Origin: Pectinophora gossypiella
Taxonomy: Eukaryota > Arthropoda > Insecta > Lepidoptera > Gelechiidae
Direction: 5' to 3'
Length of the DNA: 64,000 nt
Assembly: GCF_024362695.1 (NCBI RefSeq)
Contig: NC_065417.1
Span: forward strand, 427,001 to 491,000
Below are positions 1 to 11,075 of this stretch, one piece after another. Position 1 is the first letter of the stretch. Each line of letters opens with the position of its first letter. Both the position numbers and the translations under genes were made by a program. The notes under the pieces were generated by a model. That model made no database searches. It saw nothing but the letters and a program-made list of their open reading frames with translations, and was not told where the DNA came from.

Positions 1-21
1 TTATGTATGTATGTATGTATG
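1..21 (+). repeat. (TATG)n retroposon tail cut by the window edge
   Basis: The window opens with five TATG repeats. The same tail ends the SINE-A copies and the G-type LINE tails further in, so this is probably the 3' end of such an element whose body lies outside the window. Confidence 0.5.
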
Positions 22-483
22 AAAGGAGATTGACCAAAAGTGGTCCAAATGTCCACCACTAATGAGACCTATATGTTTGAATAGGTCATTAAACTGAGTA
101 ATGTATTACCAAGACCGCATTCAAAAATATTCTGCCAGTAAAAAGTTATGGCTAAATGAAAAAACGTGTTAAAAACCTCTCGGCCAAGGAATGGAATGGG
201 CTGCCGGCGTCGGTGTTTCCTGTATCTTATAACCTGGGGTCCTTTAAATCACGGGTGAGTAGGCATTTTCTGGGTAAGCTCGTTCCAACGTCGATCTCTT
301 CTTCTCCTAGTGGAAGATAGAAGTCAAGAGCAAGACCCAACTAATTAAAAAAAAAAACTTCTGCCTACCTCTTCAAGGATAAAGATATATTTTACATCAA
401 CAGGTGGCGACATTGATCCTTACAATTAGATTTTTTAATCTACCAACGATTCTAAAGGTCGATTTAAGAACTGATAAAATTAT

Positions 484-547
484 CAACCTCCCTAGCGTTA
501 TCCCGTTATTCACAGGGAATGCTTACCTAACCTGAAGATTTGATTTG
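484..547 (-). repeat. SINE-E 3' tail fragment
   Basis: On the minus strand this reads as the 3' part of SINE-E: the CAGGTTAGGTAAGC-like stretch, then ACGGGATAACGCTAGGGAGG. The head is missing. The flanks, about 20-480 and 550-720, hold nothing I recognise. Confidence 0.6.
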
Positions 548-722
548 TTTTTTTTTGTCTAATCATCATTTACACATCAACATTTACATTCAAACAAACA
601 TTCTATTAAAATGTAATGTTATTAAAATATGCCTTAAGACATAAGTCCCGGAATAAGTTAGTTTTTCGGAAATTGGAAGTCTTAACTTAACATAAGATCG
701 CGACTATAATAATATCCTAATT

Positions 723-835
723 GATCAGAGGTAGATCAATCGCATGTAGAACTTAGTACCCACACCTCACCGACCTTTCTGATAGACCAACGTGATAGGT
801 GGAGCCGTCTATAATACGGTCTTATGGTCGAACCA
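723..835 (-). repeat. SINE-F fragment
   Basis: The AAGTACCCACACCTCACCGA and AGACCAACGTGATAGG segments match the body of the other SINE-F copies (9772, 37552, 55738). The tRNA-like head is absent. The 101-codon frame starting at 799 runs across this fragment and the following foldback, so I do not treat it as a gene. Confidence 0.55.
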
Positions 836-844
836 AGTATATCC

Positions 845-925
845 TCGTAAGGCCCGTATTTCCAGACACAATAGTTAAACAATGGGATTTGGATTTTAAA
901 AGGCCTTTGGGCCTTACGACCGTAT
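845..925. mobile_element. Small foldback MITE with TCGTAAGGCC ends
   Basis: The sequence starts with TCGTAAGGCCCG and closes with its near-inverted copy GGGCCTTACGA about 70 bases later. A diverged copy lies at 4205-4283, with the same internal phrase (TTTCCAGA.ACAATAGTTAAA). Two copies with inverted ends suggest a short non-autonomous DNA element. Confidence 0.5.
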
Positions 926-1559
926 TAGTGAAATTGAAAGTCAAAGATCCCAAAATCATTTTTTATGCTAGATTTATTTTTGGGTCCCTTAACCTGCGAA
1001 TACGATGGTTTTATGGGACTTTACGTCAACGTAAGAAATTACAAAACGGAGCGACTTTTATATACATTTTCAACTTCTCTTTCATCTTCGTTCTCAGTAA
1101 TTAGTAATTTATCATTCAAAAAAAGATTACGCAGTAGTCTATGCTTATATATTCCTACCAGACATCAATGAATATGACACCAATAACTTCTACAAGTGTT
1201 TAAAAAGAGATAGGAAATAGCGAACTTTAGGAAAAATAAATAGTTTACAGTAAGTAAAAAATAAACAGCATTTCACTTCACGCCAGATACCTACTTACAG
1301 AAAATCGTTCGAAGAAAAATAAAAAATCTATTAGCCGCAATTCCCAACGGTACAATGAATGTAGGCCGATTAAAACTTGCCATAAAACAATAAACAGTCG
1401 AGGTCTAATGGAAAAACCATGGTTTAATTCATCAAGAAGTTGTGTTCAATTGATTCGCTATGCATAGGTAAGTCTTTAATGTTTTGTTCTTGCGGAAACC
1501 ACTGGTAAAAAATAATAAACGAATTTAATTCAAAAATGATATCATAAACAAGTAAACCC

Positions 1560-1779
1560 TTCACTGATTTTCCATTACGAATACAACAAATACTAAGGAG
1601 GATGACTTAGCTCATTATTCTGAGTTAATATCAAGTGGAATTTTCCACCGCAAAAAATAAATAACATGAACATTGCGACGAAAAATGCCACTTGATATTA
1701 ACTCAGAATAATGGTTTGAATCATCCCTCTCAGTACGAATACTGTTCGTTACGATATTACTAATATTCTGTTTATGCTG
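1560..1779. mobile_element. Family D foldback MITE
   Basis: Two inverted arms carry the D signature. The left arm reads GAGTTAATATCAAGTGGAAT and the right arm reads the complement, with a loop of about 35 bases. The outer ends are decayed compared with the copies at 13608 and 22884. Confidence 0.75.
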
Positions 1780-1799
1780 ATCATTTACCTTATAAGGGT

Positions 1800-1860
1800 C
1801 ATCACAAATTTAAGAGCCACGCTCTTGTCGGTGTAGCATTCTCCATGCTACTTTTAAGGG
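1800..1860 (-). repeat. RTE-like LINE 3' end fragment (L tail)
   Basis: On the minus strand this reads GAATGCTACACCGACAAGAG, then CGTGGCTCTTAAATTTGTGATGA. That is the end of the RTE-like ORF2 seen in longer form at 43765-43928. Similar tails lie at 33700, 38480 and 56620. Confidence 0.6.
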
Positions 1861-2218
1861 TAAAATCTAAAAATTCGAATTCCTTATTTATTTTCTGTCA
1901 TTCATGTTCGCAAAATATTCGCACGAATTTTGTTGTTACTACCCTGTATATTTACAATAAATAACCTAAATAAAAAATATATAAAACACCTTTTAATAAA
2001 ACTTTATCATTTTGTCAATGCTGTAATGTATTACAGGAAAATACGATTACTCCGAACGTAAATCACAGGCGATTTAAATTGTCTTAAAACAACTTTCGAA
2101 GTGTGAAACTTCCAACGCGACTTGTCTAAACGAATGAATGCTTGTAAGTATACATACATTAAACATCCTAACACAATTAAAAACAAACGTAATATCATTT
2201 TGTGTCGGGTTGTCATTT

Positions 2219-2395
2219 TTCAAATTCAAATTCAAATTGAAAAATATCTTTATTGAATAGGTAACATAGTTACACTTTGAATCGTCAATTTTACATAACG
2301 AACGTCTCATCCGCCTAAAACTACTGCAGCTTCTCACAACCTGTATAGCCGGGGAAAAGAAGCTGCAAGAAAAACTTCGGCACAGGGCCATAGAC
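2219..2395 (+). repeat. J1 retroelement end fragment
   Basis: AT-rich start (CAAATTCAAATTCAAATTG) followed by TAGTTACACTTTGAATCGTC, and later AACGAACGTCTCATCCGCC. Related copies are at 22084-22165 (same strand) and 29011-29140 (opposite strand). The three copies support an interspersed repeat, probably a LINE end. Minus-strand frames through this stretch (2031-2391) do not look coding. Confidence 0.55.
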
Positions 2396-2689
2396 GTTCT
2401 TTAAAAAAATAAACATAAAATATTGGTATACAATTGAGTAATTTAGCTGCCTAATATCAGTTCTCAGACAGTTAATCCCATGCATTCATATCTTCTAAAT
2501 AATCACTAACTTTATAATAACCTTTTTTGTAAAGTTTTTGTTTAACTACTGTCTTAAAACAGTTGAAAGGCAAATTCGGAATGTTAATGGGAATCTTACT
2601 GTAAAAACGTATACATTGCCCCTTAAAAGATTTAGTAATCTTATGTAATCGACTGACTTGTAAGACATTAATTGTACTACGGCTCGACG

Positions 2690-2850
2690 GCATCCGAGGT
2701 CCAGTGCTCGCGATCCGAAGGTACCGTGTTCCATTCCCGGTACATTTGTTACTAAACTATAGTTAGGATATGGCAGGCGATCACCCGATTGCCCGAAAGA
2801 TGATCCGTGCTTTGGAAGGCACTAGGGAGATGGCGGTCCCGTCATGAACG
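2690..2850 (+). repeat. SINE-B, strongly decayed
   Basis: The order of SINE-B landmarks is kept: GAGGTCCAGTG, CGCGATCCG, a damaged B box, GCGATCACCCGATTGCCCGA, then ATGATCCGTGCTTTGGAAGG. Several short deletions mark it as one of the oldest copies in the window. Confidence 0.55.
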
Positions 2851-3119
2851 TGTAAAATTTTACCGCAAAATGTGCGAAAACCTAGGTAGTCTTATTGCTA
2901 GTACTTATTTTCTTGAACACTAGTAAAGTGTAGAGCTCAGTAGGTCTATATGGCTGCCGTTCTGCTTGACCTACTTCGGACGTGGTGCACGTAGTACGGA
3001 GTGGTATCAAATAATTACTCTGCTCTAACCGTGTCGATAACTAGCGTACTGGCGTGCATGCTAAATATTGATTTATGAAGAGAACATATATTTATATTTT
3101 TGGTTCTTTATTCAAAATT

Positions 3120-3447
3120 TCGTGGTCTAGTGGCTAGAGCGTTAGGCTCACGATCTGGAGGTCCGGGTTCGATTCCCGATGGCGACATTGTCGAAATCAC
3201 TTTGTAAGACTGTCCTTTGTTTGGTAAGGACTTTTCAGGCTTGAATCACCTGATTGTCCGAAAAAGTAAGATAATTCCGTGCTTCGGAGGGCACGTTAAG
3301 CCGTTGGTCCTGGCTATTAGCCGTAAAACACCTCCACCAACCCGTAGTGGAGCAGCGTGGTGGAGTATGCTCCATACCCCCTCCGGTTGATTGAGGGGAG
3401 GCCTGTGCCCAGCAGTGGGACGTATATAAGCAGTTTATGTATGTATG
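3120..3447 (+). mobile_element. SINE-A, full length, with 11-bp TSD
   Basis: A tRNA-derived SINE. A box TGGTCTAGTGG (starts 3123) and B box GGTTCGATTCC form a pol III internal promoter. The core TCCGTGCTTCGGAGGGCACG follows, then the CCCAGCAGTGGGACG segment and a (TATG)n tail. The element is bounded by the exact duplication TATTCAAAATT at 3109-3119 and 3448-3458, so this is a clean retroposition event. Confidence 0.93.
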
Positions 3448-3507
3448 TATTCAAAATTCGAATGAGTTTGAAATCATCAAATTTAGATCATCGATTATTA
3501 TAAAGGC

Positions 3508-3640
3508 TATTGACAACCTAGTCAAATGAGATACTTTTTACGAAAAATCAAAACGTAAGGAGTTTTTATTGTAATTTCCAGTAAGTATATATATATTATA
3601 CTGGAAAAGTTATAGCCAACTTTTTAATAAGATAGAAGCC
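3508..3640 (+). repeat. Two-copy interspersed repeat
   Basis: GACAACCTAGTCAAATGAGA and the following TACTTTTTACGAAA recur at 47466-47520 on the same strand with few differences. The family is not identified. The rest of 3460-3960 holds nothing else I recognise. Confidence 0.45.
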
Positions 3641-3964
3641 ACTGTGTCTACGGCACACCTGTTATTTATATTAATATTGTATATACAAACATACTGTCAA
3701 CAAAATATTTGGGAGTAGTAAATAAAGTGTTGAGTAATCAGCACAAAACTATGTTGTTAGTTATTTACATATCAACAACATTTCAATTCATTAGTATCGC
3801 TACGTACTATGATGCAATCAGATCACATAATATAAAACAAGATTGATTCGCAGTTTTTATCAGGTCAGTCTTACATCCATTATTGAATGACCCCGATAGT
3901 CATAAGACAAAAACTAAATCTACTTACGTAACGTGTGAAAAGAAAAACATAGATTATAAATAAA

Positions 3965-4205
3965 CTCACGCCTATTTCTACCAGGGAAATCATACACACT
4001 TGCTTCCTCCACATTTATCAATCGTTTCATCCACTCTCGCCGGTTCAAAGTAGATCATACTAAACCTATTCTAAGGTCTCCAATTTGGTCAATATATACG
4101 TCCATCTGGGTGTTCCTCTGCTAGCCCTACCAGCCTGCGCCTTATAAACACTTTCGTAATTCTATCATCCTTCATCCGCTCTATGTGTCCAAACCGACTT
4201 AACCT
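3965..4205 (-). repeat. G-type non-LTR retrotransposon 3' end with ORF2 C-terminus
   Basis: Read on the minus strand, bases 4199-4090 translate to a basic C-terminal stretch containing FGHIERMKDDRITKV, the kind of tail found downstream of reverse transcriptase in LINE ORF2. It ends at a stop, then a non-coding 3' UTR runs to AAATAGGCGTGAGTTTATTT. Shorter copies of this UTR are at 12725, 22300, 23170, 27870, 40680, 40985 and 55850. It is 5'-truncated. Confidence 0.7.
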
Positions 4206-4283
4206 CCTAAGACCAAAATTTCCAGAGACAATAGTTAAATAATGAAGTTTGGGTTTCAAAAGGACCATTCGGTCTTACGACTT
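4205..4283. mobile_element. Small foldback MITE, second copy
   Basis: This diverged copy of the element at 845-925 has the same internal phrase TTTCCAGAGACAATAGTTAA and ends CTAAGACC / GGTCTTACGA. Confidence 0.45.
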
Positions 4284-4727
4284 TAAAAACATAAAAGTAT
4301 ATAGAATTAAAAAACAGATTAATATTTGATTAAAAATAATATCTATGGAAATCTATGGTTGCCAGAACAAAGTGTAAACGGACCAAATCCTGGCACATAA
4401 TCACTGAAAGACAGATAATCTACCGCAGCCATGAAGAAAATTATGTCATTGTCTGAAAAACCATAGACTATGAACAATTACGTCGCCAACTTGCCTATTA
4501 CATTGTTTTAATCGGTGTATTTTCCACCGAGGGCCTTGGACAGGTCTATCGTGAGTATTTAGTGTTCTGGTGCTTCATTAGAGTGTATCTAGGCACTATC
4601 AGTGGAGAATGTGGTCACGACACGCCACTGTCTGTTTGGGGTCGGCACTGATCACAATCTAGTTGGATACAACATGTTAGAGTTAAAGCTGTACACAGGG
4701 CCGTTGTCAAGTTAACAACATTACATA

Positions 4728-5143
4728 AGCTCACGGCTATATCCCAATTGGGGTAGTCAGAAGTACATCCATCGCTATGAACTAAGTACCTACATATAAT
4801 TATATCGGAGGTGTGCTGACGTGCAGTGAATGTGGCCGTAAGTACATTCACTGCTAAGATCGGTTACGTCAGCCATATAAGAGCGCATCTTAGGCGTTCC
4901 TAGATTGGAGACTTGTCGCCATGGCCGAATACGGCTGGGAAAGGATACCTACACTGAGCCTTCTGTTAGACCAACGTGATTGGTAGTGAGCCGTATCGTC
5001 GTCTATAATAGTCGAGCCAACTGTGTTAGTGAAAACTGCACTTAAGATAAATTAATAACTCATTGGTGCAGGTCCGGTACCGCGGTTCGAACCGGCGCCC
5101 CCCTTTTGAGAAGTAAGCCAGTGAACCACAGGACTCCAGTGAC
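4728..5143 (-). mobile_element. SINE-F interrupted by a 152-bp insertion
   Basis: The tRNA-like head is at the right end on the minus strand: A-box-like start, B-box GGTTCGAACC near 5093. The body continues leftward through CAACTGTGTTAG... to the ATATCCCAATTGGGGTAGTC segment. Between 4795 and 4945 it is split by unrelated sequence flanked by a perfect 8-bp repeat TACCTACA (4787-4794, 4946-4953). Uninterrupted copies at 9772 and 37552 show the unsplit order. Confidence 0.75.
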
Positions 5144-5454
5144 TTACAAGTGGTCAGACGTGAAAAAAAAATAAACAGCAGATGTCCGATCGTGTTGTTA
5201 TTCTGATGGTCTCGCGTCGGCCCTGTTCGTAGAGCTATAAATTATATTCATAACTAGTAATTTGTTTGAAAAACTAGGCTGCAGCAGTTATAGACTCAAC
5301 AATTTGATCATACCGCTATTGTTTGCGGCGAAAAGCAAATTGCAGCGCTTTTAAATTCATTACGTTGTCGTTATTTTGTTGGTAATTATTTAATTTGAAA
5401 ACTGTTTATTATGTTTGGAAATACTCGTATATTCTTGTAGCTAAATTCACCGAA

Positions 5455-5512
5455 ACTGGACCTGTCAATTCTTTAGGTCAAATAAGCGGACCTGGTGAAG
5501 AACGAGGTAAGT
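5455..5512 (+). repeat. SINE-E 3' tail fragment
   Basis: GGACCTGTCAATTCTTTAGG and the following AAATAAGCGGACCTGGTGAA match the end of SINE-E (compare 40340-40400). It ends next to GAGGTAAGT, which mimics a splice donor. Confidence 0.55.
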
Positions 5513-5553
5513 AAAAAGGCATTGGAACCTAACAAGAGTCTGCAAGTTGACTT

Positions 5554-5650
5554 TTGGGGGATTTAAAAGGGCCACATAGAAGCAATTCATCTAAAAAAGC
5601 AATATTGCAATTGGACGTTTCCGCATTATTGTTTTTTTAGATGAATGAGT
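5554..5650. mobile_element. Family H foldback MITE
   Basis: The left arm AGCAATTCATCTAAAAAAGC is answered by an inverted arm ending TTTTTTAGATGAATG. Other H copies are at 6068, 15440, 25629 and 25797, all with the GCAATATTGC motif near the arm and GGCCACAT outside it. Confidence 0.75.
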
Positions 5651-5989
5651 TCTGACTGTGACCCTAAAAAATATCATGACTGTGAGTTTATGTATAAGTA
5701 TTGTAGGTAAGTATGTTAAATTCTTCATTATCTTTTACGACTGCATTTGTCATTCCTTTCGAAATGCTCACTCGACCAAAAGGCAAAATCCGATATTATC
5801 CCAAAGCCAGACCATGGAAAATGTTCCGTAAAATCAAGTGCCTACATCCAAACCAGTACTGACCTGTTCTAATCGGATAGTAACATGCATTACCGAAGTT
5901 CATGGCAGCATGTGAAACGTCACTCAGCTGATTTGAGCTCAAACCAACCTATATAATGCGTGTACAGTGCTCGTATTTTCTTACTATCC

Positions 5990-6245
5990 CTCGGAAATGA
6001 TCGAATTTCCGAATTCAAACGAATGCTAATTTCCATGGTCATCAATTATAAGATTTTGAATTTGAATTCAAGGGGGTTAAAAATGTCACACTAATGCAAT
6101 TCACCTAAAAAAGAAATATTACAATTTGGTATAGGCGCATATAAAAGTAAATTCGCAATGCCTTCATCAAGTTCATCATTTAAAATTTATGATCATGGAA
6201 ATTAGGATTCTTTTGCATTCGGAAATTTGATCATTTCCAAGGGCT
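5990..6245. mobile_element. Foldback element X with an H-type element in its centre
   Basis: The left arm 5991-6046 (GGAAATGATCGAATTTCCGA...) and right arm 6180-6240 (…TTCGGAAATTTGATCATTTCC) are inverted copies of about 55-60 bases. Bases 6068-6170 between them are an H-family half element. A third, free-standing right arm sits at 6345-6408. Arms this long could form a stable hairpin. Confidence 0.65.
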
Positions 6246-6409
6246 AAGGACGTTTTCAACCCCCCTGAACTAATTATTTTGTTCACCCAAAACAAAGCAA
6301 CACTTACTCAGTTCTGAATTCAAATTCTGATACACGATAAATCTAATAATTGATGAACATGGAAATTAGCATTCGTTTGTATTTGGAATTTTGATGATGG
6401 CCAAAGGGG

Positions 6410-7800
6410 CATTAAGAAAATAGAAGCACTGTACACCTATAATGTTGGACTCCACGCAATCAAGCTCGCTAATTGGAAGGATTTTGGAACTAGTCTGTAG
6501 TAGACTGACTAGGGGAAACTATATGGTATCTTCTGTGGGAATAACTCGTTTCAAAATAATGGATCTGGGCAAAAAATATCATAATCGTTAATAAATTGGT
6601 TATTTAACTAAGATAATGGTTGTTGATGAAGTGAAAATCATCATTTATAACCAGACAGAGCGAGATATCGACCACCAAATCACAAGCCGAACCTGTTCGA
6701 TTCTTGGACGCTGGACGCTATAAGTAATATAGAAATCGAGCCACTTACTCGGATGTTTATACACCTATCCTGATGGTACCTCAAGATTCATTCCATTATG
6801 AAAACAGATAAGTTTATTATGACATCTGTCAGACTCATAGTAAACAGAAGCCAGCATAAAAAAATAAACCTTATTTCCTCTTCGTGATTTTCCCAGTACA
6901 GTATGGTCTGTACTCCAATCTACGTAGCTATTCAGCCTGTTTCTGTTTCCAGTAATTTTGGTAGCGTATACGAAGCAGTTTTCTAACTACAAAAGCGTTT
7001 GATAGCCGAATGTACTTATGAATAATTAATGTGCTGTGATGCTCCTCCATTGAAAGCGCTTGTCAAGAGCTGTTCGCGTTGAACCATCATTGCGCATGAT
7101 TCTGTGGTTTCATCCGTGATCGATACATTAATTTGACGGGTAATAACTGCCTGATTTGCCAGTACTATTGCTAGTATTTAGGACTTTCATTTGTGCTGTG
7201 GTGTTACTATGTTTTGCATTTTCGTGACCTACAGCTTAGCATGTCGATTAGTGTCCCTACTACAGAGAAGATGGATTAACCTGTCGCTCTACACTTCTTA
7301 AATCATGTATTGTTAAATATCATAAAAAGTGCAAATAGTAACAGAAGAAATGAACCAATGAAACACCAAATCATGTCTATTCTTATGGTCATTCACCTCA
7401 GTGATAACATCCGACCAAGTTATTTACTTAGTCTATATTTTCATTTGCTCATTCTCATATATTACTTTACTTACCTACTTCATTTGCATTTGAGATACGA
7501 CTGTTATTTATGATATTATTCATAATAAAATAATACTGAAGAAAGTAGGCTACAAAGACATCTAATTTCTATTTTTTTCAGTTAGCAACAAATCTAGACC
7601 GGTAAATCAAGTCTAGGAATCAAATCCGTGAAATGTGCAACAAAATTGTAGTTTTATTTGTGACCCGAGACTAAGCTGAATAGCATTAAAGTCTTTGCCT
7701 GTCTAGGGGACTGTGAATTAAAAAGTACACTGGTTACAATCGCAAGAAACTGACACTTTTTGTCAACTTTCACGGAACGTAGCCGTATTACAATGAAGTA
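6410..7800. other. Plain AT-rich stretch without recognisable features
   Basis: I see no repeat family shared with the rest of the window, no CpG-rich block and no frame with coding character. The 67-codon frame at 7310 is rich in Leu, Ile and Tyr from AT-rich DNA and has no start context or splice sites, so I do not call it. Confidence 0.6.
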
Positions 7801-7803
7801 TTA

Positions 7804-7905
7804 TAAATAATAATAATAATAAGGACTCCATAGTCCCGAGATATGGAAACGCTGGAAACGACATACAAATAATAATAATAAATAAATAAATAAATATATT
7901 TTTTT
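7804..7905. repeat. Two ATA/ATAA microsatellites around a short spacer
   Basis: An (AAT)n run, about 40 bases of mixed sequence (GGAAACGCTGGAAACGACAT), then (AAT)n and (AAAT)n runs. The arrangement resembles a LINE 3' end with a repeat tail, but too little is left to assign it. Confidence 0.5.
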
Positions 7906-8539
7906 TGACGAAACATTTGTGGATTTATGGTTTATTCTTGTTTTTAGTTCCTTTTTGACGAAGCCTGTGGTGGATTTAATGATCTTGTTTAAAATCTTTT
8001 TGAATTAAAATAAACTTCTAATATTGTGATAAAAACATTGGAAAATTTTTTTTAGCAAATAAATAATTTTGAATTATGATTTTTTTTTAATTATTTGAGT
8101 AGACATCGATTATCGCGGCAAGTCTAAGTCCATCTCTAGAAAAAAAAAGGTAACAGACAGATGGACAGTCACATACATTTACTACAGCAGTTATATTATT
8201 ATGAAACCAACTAACTCTAAAAGAGTAGGTGAGTGGTATAGGTATTTATTTCGTTAAACAAAAGCGTATGTGACCTAATTAGGAACCATTATTTTATTGT
8301 TATAATATTACTAACAAAACGTTGCCCTTGTCCATTGTTTTAATTGAAAACAATTATCAGTGTCAACCAAAGAAAACGGTCGAAACAAAAATGGGTAAAC
8401 ATTTCATTTTTGTATTTATTAAGTACCTCAAGGAGCAATTCTGGGACCGATTTTACAGAAGCCTTTAACTCTGTGCATGACATAGGTAGATTAGTGTAAT
8501 ATTAGATTAAGGCAGCATACTTTGCAATTTCTCAATAAT

Positions 8540-8625
8540 ACAGGGTGTTAGTGACATCGTAACGAAAACTTTGAGGGATGATTCAGACCATGATTTTGAG
8601 TTGATATCAAGTGGTATTTTCCGTA
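8540..8625 (+). mobile_element. Family D MITE, left half only
   Basis: Starts at the intact D terminus TACAGGGTGTTAGTGACATC, runs through GATTCAGACCATGATT and GTTGATATCAAGTGG, and stops at the loop. The right arm is missing. Confidence 0.75.
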
Positions 8626-8649
8626 GTTCATTCATTCATTCATTCCTGA

Positions 8650-9770
8650 ATGGTACCTATTTGGTATTTAATGCTCTCCAAAATACTGATTTGAAGACTA
8701 GTATCTAATCTACTCTTGGTTAAGAGACTGTCAGTAGCGGGACGTATAAAGGCGATTTATGGTTAACAAGTACTCACACCAAAACTGTTAACAAGGAACC
8801 AACTAGCCTTCTCAAACTCAATAAAAAAAAAATAAAGCGAATATTTAGCAGAAACATCCACAGGCTGTACAAAAATACATCTCATAGTAAAATGTCATTG
8901 ACCCCAGTCGTGACGCGTCACAGTTTTCGACAAACGGCTGACATGGCCTCTAATCCGGATGAAACCGGTTTTAAAAATGCTAGCGATAGTACAACAAATG
9001 GGCTTTGCGATGTGTTTGATGGATTGTGAAACAAAGGCTAGGTTAGGGTTCGTGTTGACCTAGAACAAAAGAGTGAAAGAGAGAGAAACAATCAAACAAA
9101 GGACGACAAGCAATGAAAACACAAACGAAACATTTAAAGAGAAAATTCGAATTCAAATTATGTATTTGCTCATAAAATATGGTACAATAAAGACAAAAAA
9201 TACACATATAATAAAACTCCAAATTGAAAAGCAGTGTTAGTTTTGTGGGGAGGATTCCCCATAAAACTATAACGTTCTGGCTGATTACAATCAATCATTA
9301 AGGTTTACACCGTTACAAGGTGATTGATTTAGAACCATAAGCTATAGATAAGGATTCGAACTGAAACTTGTACAATAAAAAATAAAGGTTTTCGTTCTAC
9401 TAAACTGTTCTAGAAAACACGTTGACTTCTGACTCACGCGCAAAGTTCACAGAAGTCACGACGAAAGTAAAGCAAGCATTGAACTTTCAACTTTTAAGAG
9501 GTGGTGGAAATTTTGTAAGATACAAAATTACATAGATTGAGATACGTCTACACATGGGTGTATCCACAGATAGTGCTAACAGTGCTGATTGATGCATTGA
9601 AGTCATAGAATAACTCTGATTGAGTAGTTTGATACTGAAAAGGTACGTCAAAAGGAAGGTGGACAGCTAAACGACGGTGTTCCGACGACGCAACGAACTG
9701 TGAATGAGCATGTCGCTTAGAGAAAATATCAGACACAATCTAAGACATCAAACATAGCATACATAACATT
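8650..9770. other. Stretch without recognisable features
   Basis: Only scattered AT-rich runs are visible. The 83-codon minus-strand frame at 9043-9294 is rich in Cys, Phe and Leu and looks hydrophobic. It has no signal-peptide layout and no splice sites in phase, and its bases are not repeated elsewhere, so I leave it as chance. Confidence 0.55.
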
Positions 9771-9771
9771 A

Positions 9772-9943
9772 ACTCACGAGTATATCCTAACTGGGGTAGT
9801 CAGAGGTACATCCATCGCAAGATAAATTAAGTACCCACGCCTCACCGAGCTTTCTTATTAGTTGGCGCAAGTTCGGTACCGGGGTTCAACCCGGCGCTCC
9901 CCGTTTCAGAAGCAAGCCGGTGAACCACAGAATCACAGCGACT
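9772..9943 (-). mobile_element. SINE-F copy
   Basis: The minus strand begins with a tRNA-like head (CTGTGGTTCACCGGCTTGCT), has the B-box region GGGTTGAACCCCGGTACC, and runs into the CACCGAGC / GGGGTAGTCAGAGGTACATC body. It lacks the middle portion (CAACTGTGTTAG...) found in the 4728 copy. Confidence 0.7.
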
Positions 9944-9949
9944 TTCAAA

Positions 9950-10300
9950 ATATATCAAAAATAGACACCAAGATGTTCAGTGAAAGCCGTTTAATTCGGC
10001 ACAATAGTGGAAAAACTCTTCAGTCACGAAGCTGACCCAGATGTAAGGCCCGAGACACGCGACCCGTTTACCGGCAAACAAAACTACCAGCACCGGTCCA
10101 AACGCCGGTAACGGTTCATATGCAGACGGACTAAGGGACGAGAGAATAGCGACATTCGTGTAAGAGTCAACGAGAGTGTAAACGTTTATCAAAGTAACGA
10201 GATAATGACAATACATAAACGAGAGTCGGGGGTAATGTCCCACGAAAAAGTAAAAAGGGGACACAAGAGCTAACAGACAAATAAAACTCTTGGTATATAA
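9950..10300. other. Unassigned stretch of moderate GC
   Basis: The base composition is more even than its surroundings, and one minus-strand frame stays open for 95 codons (9977-10264). I find no motif, and no repeat within the window matches it. It could be an old transposon body or unique sequence. Confidence 0.4.
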
Positions 10301-10497
10301 TATCAGTACTGGTTGGAGGCCGAGGAAATGGATTCTGGTAGGGCTCTAGCTAGAACATCACCGATTGAGAAATTGGTCGGTGTACTGCGGAACGGAAGGC
10401 GATTGGGGCAACCACCGTTCTACACGCCCTATCTATGGAGTAATGAAAATCGATTACTCCACCGACAAAAAAGCAGCTCTTAAATAAAGAGAGAGAT
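10300..10497 (+). mobile_element. SINE-R, non-autonomous element ending like the RTE LINE
   Basis: The body reads TACTGGTTGGAGGCCGAGGA...GAACATCACCGATTGAG and is nearly identical to 54287-54475. The last 50 bases (GATTACTCCACCGACAA...GCAGCTCTTAAATAAAGAGAGA) match the 3' end of the RTE-like ORF2 at 24490-24542, including the stop codon and GA-rich tail. It has no coding capacity and probably relies on that LINE for mobilisation. Confidence 0.75.
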
Positions 10498-10649
10498 ATA
10501 TTTATAATATGAAGGTAAGTAGATATTTTAGAGCCACGAATTCCCAGTAGACAGCTTGTAGCCAGATTTGGTAGGGTATTGAAATCTCAATGTCGATGGG
10601 GACAGGTTACCAGGGGGTAAAAAATGTGTGGTAGAATATCTTCTACGAA

Positions 10650-10765
10650 TTCAAATCAAATCAAATATGCTATATTGCACACAAATAAAACATATAATCA
10701 TTTAGCAACAGTACAAATGAGCCGCCTTATTGCTCTGAAGCAATCTCTCCCAGACAACCACTACC
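10650..10765 (+). repeat. J2 retroelement end fragment
   Basis: AAATCAAATATGCTATATTG, then AGCCGCCTTATTGCTCTGAA, GCAATCTCTCCCAGACAACC. The same order (TTTATTGCAC ... GGCGGCCTTATTGCT ... GCAATTTCTTCCAGGCAACC) recurs at 14695, 32084, 40805 and 42820. The short frame at 10624 lies inside it. Confidence 0.6.
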
Positions 10766-11075
10766 AGGAATCAGCCATAAAAAACTGTAACAACAAATGT
10801 AAGTTAATCTCTAAAAACCTCTAGCTTTATTTGCCTAATAAATATTTGACTAAAAACTTTTGTAAAAAAGTTAAACTAAAATATATTTCAATCTCAACAT
10901 GGCACAGATACAAGTTATTTTTTATTTAGCAGACTCTGCAAAACCGCAATGCTTTCAATTTCAACTCCCGACTCCCAACCAACTAGATAAATAGAGCCAT
11001 AAAAGTTAACTAGCTAAAATAAAGTATTATTATAACAAAATTTAAAATTATAAGTTCACTTTCATTCTTAAAAAA

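Noticed and set aside
799..1104. 101-codon open frame
   Set aside because: It spans a SINE-F fragment and a small foldback, and the last third is AT-driven Phe/Ile/Ser.
5490..5520. Splice donor and short exon ending at GAG/GTAAGT
   Set aside because: The sequence before it is the tail of SINE-E, so the donor-like word is accidental.
9977..10264. 95-codon hydrophobic minus-strand frame as a membrane protein
   Set aside because: No start context, no splice signals, no known motif and no evidence beyond openness.
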